Shown here piece after piece: positions 36,371 through 46,451 of a stretch of DNA of 64,000 nt. The translations under genes were made by a program, and so were the position numbers. The stretch lies in contig CM038911.1 of the NCBI GenBank assembly GCA_021904315.1, positions 4,933,390-4,997,389 on the forward strand, read 5' to 3'. The DNA comes from Sphagnum magellanicum (Eukaryota > Streptophyta > Sphagnopsida > Sphagnales > Sphagnaceae). The number at the start of each line of letters is the position of its first letter. The stretch's first letter is position 1. The notes beneath the pieces are model-generated. The model was not told the origin of the DNA and searched no databases. It was given only the letters and a program-made list of their open reading frames with translations.

Positions 36371-39300
36371 CTAGTTTTCAACATCTAAGGAAGCAATAAC
36401 ATCATTTATGCTTTGCAAAATCTCTTCAGGCAATTCATAAATTGCATCATCTCCTATCACTTGATGGTTCCTAGGGGGCATAAAAAATTTCACTACCTTA
36501 ATTAGATGAAAGTAGACATAGACTTTATGTGAATTTTAAAGTAAGACATAAGAATTGTCACCATTTCCCCATTTGTAATAATACAAACCTCCCAATTGTC
36601 TATAAAAGGCACCTTTACCTTGTGTAGTGGCTCAATGCACAAAATCACCCAGAAAGTCACCCCTTCATCATTCCTTTCCTTTGCATTGACTCTAAAGTTG
36701 TCACCAACCCCTAATACAACAGTTAACTCATCACCTGCATGCCCATAAATTAAAATTATAAAAACAATTACAAAGAGAAAAGAATGAAAAAGGAGAAATC
36801 AAGCAAGTAAACCATAATTACAAGAACAATAATGAGTTTGAAGACATACCTTGTAGCCCATATTGCCAATTTCCATCCAAACCTTCATACATTGCTTCCC
36901 GCACATAGTAAGTATCTTGAGGTTGAAGTTGTTTTGGCACCCATTTGCTTGTCCTTTAGACATTTTGGCACTTAGTCTAGCATTTGTCCAAACAGAACTC
37001 ACAAAAACACACCGAATCTTTCACAAGTAAGTGTGTCAAATTATTCTTTTTAGTGGCACAAATTGAATGAATTTTCATAATCCCCTTGATAGGATCACAA
37101 ATGAAGAGAAGTGAATTCCTATCAACATCCCCAACTTTCACATGCCAAAAAGTTCTATGGAGAGGTTTCATTGAGCCAAAATATGATGATTCAGGTCTAG
37201 AAGACAACTATTCTCACAGAAACTCCACAACTTCCTTAGCATTTTATAATTTTCTAGCTTAAGGATTGAGTTGCTCTCTACACAAAAGTCTTTTAATCAA
37301 AACTCCTGCCCCATCATGGTGTCCTTTCCCATGGCCACTACCAAAACAACTCCATAGCATTTTGCAACCCCTAGTTAAATTTCGATAGCAAGACACAAAG
37401 TACCATGGCTTGTTACTCTTAAACTAGGATGCACATCCATCATTCCATACCCAATGCCATTGAGGTGATATTCTTGTTCCACCATGTATTGCAAGTGGAG
37501 TTTAAAATAGTATTGCACAAACTTTGAGTTGTGTTTGCGATTGTCTAAAATGTAAAAATGGTATTCAATTAGAATTCTCAAGTTCTCATCATATGGATTT
37601 GGTGCTAGATTGTGGTGAAAACTGATGTGCACCAAAATAGAAATTTGGTAATTAGGCCAATGCATACTTTGCACTTCATTTTGAATTTCAAAACTGTAGT
37701 TCTCTACAAAATCAACCACACACACAATTGTGTTGGCTGGGAAAGATTTAATGCATTTTTTGAAATGTTTATCTTCCCACTATGCAACAAAATTGTGTTT
37801 AACAAAAGTTGTAGTTTGGGTTTTAGATAATTTATGAATTCATTTGTTGTTGTGGTCTTGTAAACCAAAGTCAATTTCTTCAATGCTCGACTGTTCCTAG
37901 TCATAGTGGTTTCCAAAGCAAATTGGCACCACTGCATGACATCATTCAATGATCTGATCACCTCCTTCGGGCACAAGGTTAATTTTTCCACTTCACACAT
38001 AAGATAGTTGCCAAACAAGCATGCATGGTCATGCCATTATTCATATTCATCTTTTGGGCACATTATGGCCTCCCACAATTGAGTGATACCTTGGTATACC
38101 ACACTTGATGTTTGGCATTGTTGTCCATCATGGCCACACACATTTTCATAGTGACAGTCACAAACTTGAAGATAATGAACTATACTTTTTGTTCTCAATA
38201 GGTTCAATGTCAGCTTCAATTCATTCAGCTCTACATGGTAGATGCAACAATAGGTATTCCTGTCTTTTAGAAGCTTCACAAAGAATGGCTTTAGAGATTC
38301 AAATAACCTCTAACCAATAATTGCTTTTAGTTGAGTAGTTTGAAATTTCTTATAAAAATCAGTTTGCACATATCAAATTATTGCAAATAGAGCCTTTAAT
38401 TTGAGATATGGTTATTATTTCTGAAACATACTAATGCAATATGGACATGCAAATTGATAAGTACACATGGACTATCCACCTTAAACCCTCAAAGCCTAGA
38501 TTTTTTATAATTATTATGAAAACACCAATGAGTTAGCCCATTCATATACTCCCAACCAAATTATTCCAAGGTTCAAAGTCATACACATGTATGAAAAGAA
38601 TGACTATGAATCAACAAATTTGAAAGTAAATATATACCTAAATTTATGTTAAGAAGTGAATTGCCTTCTCATCATATATGCATGGCCCTAATATTTTTTA
38701 AGTCACCTCACTTTTATTCAGGTTAACATAGGTTTCTTTTGTCCACCATTGAACCACTACATTTCTCGTAACAAGTAGAATGACATTAGTTTTTTTTTTC
38801 TTCACTAAAATCCTCCACAAATGGGCACCATTATCATAGGTTAAAGATTGTCATACCATTGCTGCAACAACTTTTCAAGGGTGTATATGAAGCACCCTAG
38901 CCATGTTACTACAACTAATTGCCCCTATAGTCATTACCGATGTCAAGATTGCATGTTTGGCAACAAGCTTAACATTTGAGTTTGATTGTTTTGTTTTTTA
39001 CATAGAAACACACATCCCTGCAATTAGTTCTTGGATAGTTATGGCAAGTCTTTTAAGAATAAAAAAATCAAACAAGCTAGGTTGAAGGGTAGGGTTTGCA
39101 AGAACCTTTTCCATAACCAATTTTCTGCTTTTCAGTCTTAGGCATTTGATCACGATTTGATGGATACTTTGGATAATTGCAAAAGCAAGCCTATTTTGAT
39201 CTCTTTCAACCATAACCTGTTCTATGACCCCTTGGGCAAAGATGATGTCCTCCTGACATAATGTAGTTGCCTGTTTTGCATTGTGATATTTTTTTTGCCA

Positions 39301-39372
39301 AACATTTTGTGCTACTTGCCTCTTCTTCAATTGTTGTTGTGTGAGCATATTTGTAGTGGGTTGTGGACTCAT
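36371..39372 (-). pseudogene. Decayed transposase-like gene ('HGKG..DGAG' family)
   Basis: Minus-strand reading from ATG 39,372 gives a helical N-terminus (NVWQKKYHNAKQATTLCQED), a segment QWWTKETYVNLNK near 38,750, then CCIYHVELNELKLTLNLLRT (38,240) and a Cys/His cluster CDCHYENVCGHDGQQC (about 38,160). A CLFGNYLMCEVEKLTLCPKE segment follows (38,010), then VDFVENYSFEIQNEVQSMHW (37,715) and, in another frame, FGSGHGKGHHDGAG (about 37,345-37,305). The C-terminus may be ELPEEILQSINDVIASLDVE with a stop at 36,371-36,373. The ENYSFEIQNEVQSMHW and GHGKG blocks belong to a widespread plant/animal gene family with transposase-like features and unknown activity. Stops and shifts show decay; some breaks may be introns. 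Confidence 0.5.
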
Positions 39373-39399
39373 GGTAGGAAATCACTTTTCTTCAAGCCA

Positions 39400-40030
39400 A
39401 ATTGAAATTACATTAGACATGTAACACATCTAGAACACATGCATAATTCTACTACTAATCACTTGCAATGATACCTCTGCTATCAAAAACTTTAATGCCA
39501 TTTTTGAAGTCTTTTCTTGAATTGTTTTTGCATAAACATCAATAACCTCATGGTTCAAAGGAAAAACATTACTTGCAAATTCATTCCCTCAAGAAAAAAC
39601 TTTTCCTAAATTGTTAAAAATCACCTACATATATACATATCTAGTTACTTAGTACAAGAATGCAAAAATTTGGGCATGAATACCTACTTACTAAAACAAA
39701 CAATTACAAATAATAAAAGTAGATCTATGGCATGTTCTGGAGTTTTCTAGTCAATTTGTAGAGTAGCTAGTCTTTCAAGAAGCATAAATTGGGAATAATA
39801 AAGAAATTGCTGAGGATAATAAACAGATAAATTATTCAAGTGGTTAAAACTAAAGTCATTCATTAGCCCTTGGAGTGTTGTATGTTACTTAATTCCAAAA
39901 TCAATTGGTTGTAAACAAGAAAACCCACCTACTTGGCACATTGTCCAATTCCTATTAGTGTTTACCAAGCAATCCTGCACCCATCATAAGGTTAGATCAG
40001 ATACATCCTACAACATTAGATTATCAAGAA
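39400..40030. other. No gene recognised
   Basis: AT-rich sequence upstream (on the minus strand) of the transposase-like gene. It could hold its promoter, but no motif is visible. Confidence 0.4.
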
Positions 40031-40035
40031 GTCCC

Positions 40036-40440
40036 AATCTTAAGGGACTTTGTTCATGATTCTAAGGATTATGTCAACCCAAAAAAATAATGGGGACTAT
40101 ATTCATGATTATAGGGAATACTTAAACCCAAGTTGAATATGTAAGGACTTTTATCACAAGTATAAGGACTATTGAACAACCCAAATAAAATATGCAAGGG
40201 GTTTGGTCATGACAATAGGGACTACTTGAACATGACATCCATCTATAAGGACTTTGTTCATGGTTGTAAGGATTACCTCAACCCCAATCACAATTTGTAG
40301 TGGCTTATTATAGACTTTAAAAACTATTTCAACCCAATTGCAATTTGTAGGGGCTTATTGTAGACTTTAGGGATTACTTCAACCCAACTATAATTTGTAG
40401 GGACTTATTATAGACTTTAAGGACTACTTGAACCCACTAA
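40036..40440. repeat. ~50-bp tandem repeat, about 8 units
   Basis: The last units are regular: CAATTTGTAG followed by GGGCTTATT and TAGACTTTA begins at about 40,291, 40,341 and 40,391 (50-bp period), each ending in ACTTCAACCCAA. Earlier units (AAGGACTTTGTTCATGATT) are more divergent and vary in length. Confidence 0.65.
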
Positions 40441-40876
40441 TTAGAGTATAAGGAATTCATTATAAGACTTAACCAAGTTCTAAATGGATTATTCTAGGAT
40501 TCAATACATACACTAGAGACAAGATTCTAAGTGAGTTCTGGTCATAAGAGTCCATTTAGCCAAAGTCCTTAAATTACTTTATATCACATAACATAAATGA
40601 AGAAAGTAGTAACTAAAACCTTATTTGCACATTGGATGTTTGTGTATAGAAGTTCTCCTTGAACATAAACTAATGATCCCAAGTTTTCAATTATAATGAC
40701 TATAAATAGATTGTAGTTTTGAAGCTCAACAATGTCATCTTGGATATTTTTGCAAACTCAATACATGAATTGGTTAAAATTGCAAAAATCCTTGTTGGAT
40801 TGCCAAATTGTCCATAGAATCCAATATTTCAAGAATGATCAAATTTCATTTATTTTAATATAGGCACCACAAGAAA

Positions 40877-42629
40877 ACGTGGCTTTTCAAAAGGCCAACT
40901 TGATTGAAGTGTCCATATTGACCCAAGGGTATGTCCATTTTGACTAAAGGTTTGGGGCATGAGAAACACATGTTACATTTGACAAATACATTTTACTAAA
41001 GTGACTTTTTTGACCAAGTGTTAAGCCAAAGATCTGGTCAAAATGGACAAATGTCCATCAAAATGGCCATGGCTTAATCAAATTGGCCATATTGAATGGA
41101 TAGGGTTTAGTCAAATTGACCATTTTGATTTGACCTTCGGTCAAATTAACCATTATGATTTGACATTTAGTCAAATGAACCATACTCATTTGATGACTTA
41201 ACTTACTTATTAAGCCTAGGCTACCTACTTGACCTAACATAATTAGTAGGTTAGTTAGGCCTAAATTATTTATTTAGTTTAACATAATTAATAGGCTAGT
41301 AGGCTATTTGTTAAGTAATAACCTAACTAGTAGCCTAGTTTGGTAGCCTAGCTTAAACCTATCTAATAGGTTATTTAGGATGTAGCGTAAAACTACTAAA
41401 TAGCCTATAACTAGGTAGTGTAAGCCTTTTAGGTAGGTATCCTAGGTGACCTAGGCTTATTAGGTAGACCTATTAACCATATAGGTAGCTTGCTAGCCTA
41501 GGCCTATTAGGTAGGTAGCTTATCCTATTAGCTAAGTAAGTAGCTTAAACCACCTAAGGTTACTAGGTATAAGGTAGTTTAACCTAGGCTATCAAACTCT
41601 ATTTGGTAGTTATGTACAATATAACGTAGGCCACTTAAACGTACAAGGTAAGTAGCTCAACCTATGCCATTTAAGCCTACTAGGTACATATGTAGCCTAG
41701 CTTAAGCCACCTAGGCCTAGCTACTAAGTAGGTATTTAACTTAATAAATAATTTTTTTTTGTTCTACTTAATAGTTTAGGATACCTACCTAGTATGCCTA
41801 GGCTAAGTCTATTAATTATAGGCTAGTAGGTACCTACATAGCCTACTAAATAACATAGGTGTAGGTAGGTATAAACATAGACCTAGTAGGTACTTATAAG
41901 GCTTAATAAATTATAACCTACATGTTACTTAAAAACATGCATTTATTAATACGTACCTCCTAATTACCTAGGTTAACATATTTATAACCTACCTATTTAT
42001 GTAAATATGTAAAAACATTCATGGAAGTTGATTACAATATGTTAGTTCAAAATCATGTTTATTACAATATGTTGTCCAAAAAGAAATCACCTTATGGGGT
42101 GGAGGTGTAATGGTTAAAGACTTGATTCCTCAATGTCGAGGTGAAGAATTCAAGTCCCCACACTTGCAATTTAAGCTACCTTGGCTACTTAGGTGACTTA
42201 ATTAGGTAGCCTAGGCTATAAAGCCTATTAAACCACCTAGCCTAAGGGGCTTGGCCTAGCCTAAGTGGTTTGGTTTAGTGTAGGTGGCAAAATTAGGTGG
42301 CCTAGGCTAGGCCTAGGACATAGGGTTGGTACGTAAAAAATAAAATAAAATAGGCATTAATTATTATATTTATTAATTAGGTAGGTAAGTAGGTAAGGTA
42401 ATTAATTAACTAATTAGTATTTTCATATTAATTTTAAATAAAATAATTTAAATAATATATATTTATGGTTGTTGCCCAAATTGTATTATTTTCATGGTAG
42501 TTCAATAAAAAAACCTAATAAAAAAAACCTAGTAAAAAAGACCAACCAAAAAGACCCAAACAAAATGGTTGGGTCCAAATTGACTCTTCTAAAATGGCAT
42601 TTTGGTCAAGTTGGACATGGGGGCAAAAA
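40877..42629. repeat. Dispersed repeat, copy 2 (TIR-like ends, TAGG array, tRNA-like block)
   Basis: Homologous end to end with 6801-8939 but about 0.4 kb shorter, mainly in the TAGG array (41,210-42,000). It opens GGCCAACTTGATTGAAGTG and ends TGGTCAAGTTGGACATGGGGG; the first ~25 bp and the reverse complement of the last ~25 bp match with one gap (shared core CCAACTTGA). Subrepeats TCAAATTGACCATTTTGA fill the first 300 bp. No protein. Confidence 0.7.
42093..42162 (+). other. tRNA-like block in dispersed repeat copy 2
   Basis: Counterpart of 8383-8452: GGAGGTGTAATGGTTAAAGA (A-box-like) and AGAATTCAAGTCC (B-box-like), with the same CCCCACA at the 3' side. The 5' arm has one change (TATGGGG). 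The block is kept better than the TAGG array around it. Confidence 0.5.
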
Positions 42630-42849
42630 AACTGAATTTTTTTGTAGTGAAGCCAAATGTTCAAAAAATGTTGAACATGAAAATTAAAATCATAAATAGG
42701 TCATTGACAGAGGTCTTTAGTCACCAATGCACATAGATTGCAGTAGAACAATTTTGGAATTTACTAACCACAATACAAATTGCAAAATGGGATGCTTTGT
42801 ATTATTAGTGGAACATTAATTGACTTGAAAAAACTATACCATTTGCATA

Positions 42850-43919
42850 CTTGAAGAATACACTGGATAGTCTGAAGAGATACAAAACCAACCTTGAAAT
42901 CAATTGTAAAAAGTGTTGCTCCATAAATGAGTGAATTGTTAAGATTTCAACAATGCTTTCTGGAATAGTTACACGCATTGACAAGGAATGAAATAGCAAC
43001 CAAGAACCCATAGCTGTAGGACACACAATTGTCTTAAAAACCATGAAATGATGAATATGTTATATTCATCTTCTTTTGTTGCAATCTAAAAATATAGATG
43101 GACAATCCCAAATATTTTTTAGATCTATTTTTTCTTTAAACTTCAATGTTGCCAAGAATAATATGTCAACCTACATAGTTGATAAGCATTGAAAGAACGA
43201 CATCAACATACCTATAACCTCGCCTTTCACCACTACATGAAACCTGCATAAAACAAAATTTCAAATTAGCAAGTTGTCTCCCACCTAGGCCATCCCCTAC
43301 CTAGTTCAATGTATTCCCCAAAACCTTTGTAAATTCACAAAGCCAAATAAAACTAAAATCTGAGGTATTAAAACAACCTTTAATATGCATTCATGACCAA
43401 ATTTGATGATTCCCATGACTGCTATAATAATAAAGGTTTAGTAACATAATGCAAGGAGATAAATAAACCCAAAGGTTCCAAGGCAGACCAAATCCACCTA
43501 TGGGATTAAATCAAGAAAGGTTGTTGTGGGGGCTTGACCTACTAGGTTCACCAATAAATTCACATTCCTCTTCCTACACCTTTTCTTTTTAGAACAAAAT
43601 CAATCTATGCATAATGAATAAGAGTTACATGAGCATATGCACTAGAAAAAAATGTTGCAAGTTAAAAGTTTACCAACCAAGGAATGATGGACCACCAAAA
43701 GTTTCAAAAATGGAATAAATGAACCCCATAAATTGAAACCTACATTTGCACAAAAATCAACTTGTGAAAAACAAGTGCAAATTGAAATATAGGTGAGAAA
43801 AAAAAATTTTGGAGGCATCATAAGAATGGTTTGAAAAAGACACTAACCTTCTCATCTACAAAGATTTTGAATGCTTGGGCCCCTATGGTTTCTTTTATAT
43901 GATGAAGTGATGTAGACAT
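42850..43919 (-). pseudogene. Small-exon gene fragment, unrecognised
   Basis: On the minus strand ATG 43,919 opens a 24-residue exon (HHIKETIGAQAFKIFVDEK) ending at a GT donor (43,848). Exon 2 is 43,243-43,212 (VSCSGERRGY), after TTTATGCAG and before GTATG. Exon 3 is 43,013-42,893, after CCTACAG and before GTTGG; in phase it reads YGFLVAISFLVNACNYSRKH, a TGA, then NNSLIYGATLFTIDFK. A possible exon 4 (TIQCILQVCK) follows CTCTTCAG near 42,873. Phases agree across all junctions. The single TGA in exon 3 suggests a dead or partial copy. I do not recognise the family. Confidence 0.4.
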
Positions 43920-45288
43920 CTTCTTTATCGAAAAAAACAACACAACTTGGAACATTGATAGCTTGAATTGTCTTTTGAGTTTACAAAAGCATGGAGAAGA
44001 TTAAGGCCAATTGTTTGAAAAAGAGCTCATGTGTCTAAGAGTTCCAATGTTTTATCCTTGATTACATACTTTATAACCTCTTCACTTTGTCTTCTAATCT
44101 TTGATGCTTTGAAATTTGCAACCACAAAGCTCCCTTTTTAAGGTTTTCAAACATAGCCCTAAATGTATAGTGTTACACATAGATTTGAATTGCAATCAAA
44201 TCATCACTCTGACAATTTCTCACATATATTGAACTTCAATAAGATCATCAATCTAGCCATCTCTTTCACATAGATTGATTTATCATTTTGGCCATTTTCA
44301 CATAGATTGAATTGTAATTTGATCATTGTTGTGGCCATTTTCACATTAGATTGAATTGGAATAGAATCCTAACTTGGTCATTTTCAACTTTCAATAAAAA
44401 CACAAAGAATTTGACAAGCAAATTGTCAAGCTCAAGCATGAATCAAGAAATTAGAACCAGAAGGGATTTTCCCCAAGAATAGGGAGTCAAGTAAATATCA
44501 AAGACCCATGAAGAAAAAGAAACAAACCTTGCTCCAGTTCACTGTGTATAGTGTGGAATGGAAGCTGGACCAATACGTTAATGCATGAGCTCATCATCAT
44601 CAACCAAACATGAAGAGAAAATCCATCATGATCTCCACAAGTTCAACATCTTCTTTCCTATAAAGAAGAAGAACTAGTCACCCCTGAATCTCATGTTTTT
44701 ACAACCTTTTTTTTAAAGAGAAACATTTGAATAGAATGTTCGAGCTTGTTTCCTCAATGGTAGTCAATACTTCTAGCTTGCCATTCTGAACCTTGTCACG
44801 TTCCACCAATTGCTCGCTTTTTCTTTCTTTCACATGCATGCATAGGTGTAAGAAGAGTTATGGAATTATTAAAGTTCATGGCTCTTGCGTTTTTTAGTGT
44901 CAAATTAATGTTTCCAAGGTTCAATGAATTTTTTAAGAGAATAGTACTTAGAGTTAAAAACTCTTCCCTCTGTTAGTGTCACACTACTGTTTCCAAGGTT
45001 TTGTGAGCTTTTTGCTATTATTTTGAATCCATGAACCCTACCTACCATGTGTAGGAATAACGGAGGACAAACACATAGTATAAGTTTGGGATTTTTGGGG
45101 TTTGACCTTTTTGCTAATGTGGATTTTATGGAATTACAATCAAACAAACCTTGGGAAAACAAAATATGACCTCCAAACTCAAATTCACTTCTTTGTGACC
45201 ATCAAATTTTTGTATTGTATATTATCATTCAAACATACGAAACTTGTCTCAAAAGAAAAAGATGACGGTAGCATTTTGACCTAAAGTT
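43920..45288. other. No gene recognised
   Basis: AT-rich sequence up to the copia insertion. It could hold the promoter and 5' region of the small-exon fragment. No further supported feature. Confidence 0.4.
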
Positions 45289-45293
45289 GAAAC
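45289..45293. other. Target-site duplication, left
   Basis: GAAAC directly precedes the 5' LTR and is repeated at 50,783-50,787 after the 3' LTR. Five bases is the normal copia length. Confidence 0.95.
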
Positions 45294-45596
45294 TGTTGAA
45301 GATTATGATGTAGATGAAACATAGATAGTGGTGTGATAGATATTAGAAACTATGTGGTAGATAAGTGTTGCAAGTAATCAAAGACATAGGTAGATTGAAG
45401 ATATGTTAGTACCACCAATATGTTAGAATAAGGAGGGAGAGAAATAGTTATCCCATATGGTTTGTCAATGTGGTGGTACATGGAAGGGAATAAAGAGCAA
45501 GGTTGGAGGTGAGTTGGAACACTCACTCCAAGCATTGTTCACATACTTGTGTGATTTGAATGTGCAATCTCTCCTCTGATCCTATTGTTTTCAACA
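45294..45596 (+). repeat. 5' LTR of copia element (303 bp)
   Basis: Starts TGTTGAAGATTATG and ends TTGTTTTCAACA, with a 7-bp terminal inverted repeat TGTTGAA/TTCAACA. By eye it is identical to the 3' LTR at 50,480-50,782. AATAAA occurs at 45,489-45,494, a possible poly(A) signal. No strong TATA box was seen. Confidence 0.97.
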
Positions 45597-45610
45597 GGTT
45601 ATGGGCCCAC
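45597..45610 (+). other. Primer-binding site matching the anticodon arm of initiator tRNA-Met
   Basis: GGTTATGGGCCCAC follows the LTR with no gap. It is the reverse complement of GTGGGCCCATAACC, the anticodon stem-loop of plant initiator tRNA-Met (anticodon CAT), as I remember that sequence. It does not match the tRNA 3' end. Drosophila copia uses the same internal site with a 5' half-tRNA cut in the anticodon stem as primer. Confidence 0.85.
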
Positions 45611-45621
45611 TCATGCAAATT

Positions 45622-45700
45622 GAATCAAGTGCTCTCCTTACACACTCAGAATGCACTCAACCAACTCAAATCAAGTGCTCTCCTTACACACTCAGAATGC
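45622..45700 (-). repeat. 46-bp minisatellite, inverted orientation, about 1.7 copies
   Basis: CAAGTGCTCTCCTTACACAC then TCAGAATGCACTCAACC is the reverse complement of the unit at 45,938-46,255. The two arrays are separated by about 240 bp, so the leader RNA could fold into a hairpin with an arm of up to about 78 bp. Confidence 0.85.
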
Positions 45701-45937
45701 TTGCTTGATTTGCTTATGTGCATTGAGAGAATTTTGATGGTTTGTGTGTTGGAGGTGTAATTTTTGCACTATTGGAGGTGCTTTTGGAGCCTTGGAGGAG
45801 TTTTGAAGAGCTTTGGAGGAGGTTCGAGGTTTTGGAGGCCATATCGAGTTTGGAGGTGCACAAGTGTTGGATTGGTGCTCTTTGGAGGTATTTCGAAACA
45901 TTGGATGTGCATGTGTCCACATTCCAGCATTGTAAGT

Positions 45938-46255
45938 CTTGATTTGAGTTGGTTGAGTGCATTCTGAGTGTGTAAGGAGAGCACTTGATTTGAGTTGGTT
46001 GAGTGCATTCTGAGTGTGTAAGGAGAGCACTTGATTTGAGTTGGTTGAGTGCATTCTGAGTGTGTAAGGAGAGCACTTGATTTGAGTTGGTTGAGTGCAT
46101 TCTGAGTGTGTAAGGAGAGCACTTGATTTGAGTTGGTTGAGTGCATTTTGAGTGTGTAAGGAGAGCACTTGATTTGAGTTGGTTGAGTGCATTTTGAGTG
46201 TGTAAGGAGAGCACTTGATTTGAGTTGGTTTAGTGCATTCTGAGTGTGTAAGGAG
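45938..46255 (+). repeat. 46-bp minisatellite, direct array, about 6.9 copies
   Basis: The unit CATTCTGAGTGTGTAAGGAG then AGCACTTGATTTGAGTTGG recurs at 45,960, 46,006, 46,052, 46,098, 46,144, 46,190 and 46,236, exactly 46 bp apart. Copies 5 and 6 share a C-to-T change (CATTTTG) and the last has one extra change. It lies in the untranslated leader. Because 46 is not a multiple of three it leaves long open frames on the minus strand, which I regard as artefacts. Confidence 0.95.
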
Positions 46256-46451
46256 GCATTGATGCAAGTGGGAGCCATTAAGGGCTGAATTTGTGATTGG
46301 AGGTGCATTAGTGCACAATTGAGCCATCTAGGGGCTGGAGTGTGTTTATGAGAGTGCATTGAGGCAAATTGCATGTAAGAGTGTTCATTAGGCACTAATT
46401 AGCATCTGGTTGAGCACATAAGTGGGTAGAGAGGTCGGATTTGAGTGCAAA

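Noticed and set aside
45350..45535. Identical 61-codon minus-strand open frames in both copia LTRs (also at 50,536-50,721)
   Set aside because: They match only because the LTRs are identical. There is no start context or domain, and the antisense orientation gives no support.
45692..46395. Three long overlapping minus-strand open frames (up to 211 codons) with a repeating SLHTQNALNQLKSSALLTHS pattern
   Set aside because: They come from the 46-bp minisatellite, whose length is not a multiple of three and which lacks stops on that strand. All three frames are open and they lie in the copia leader antisense to gag, so there is no evidence for a protein.
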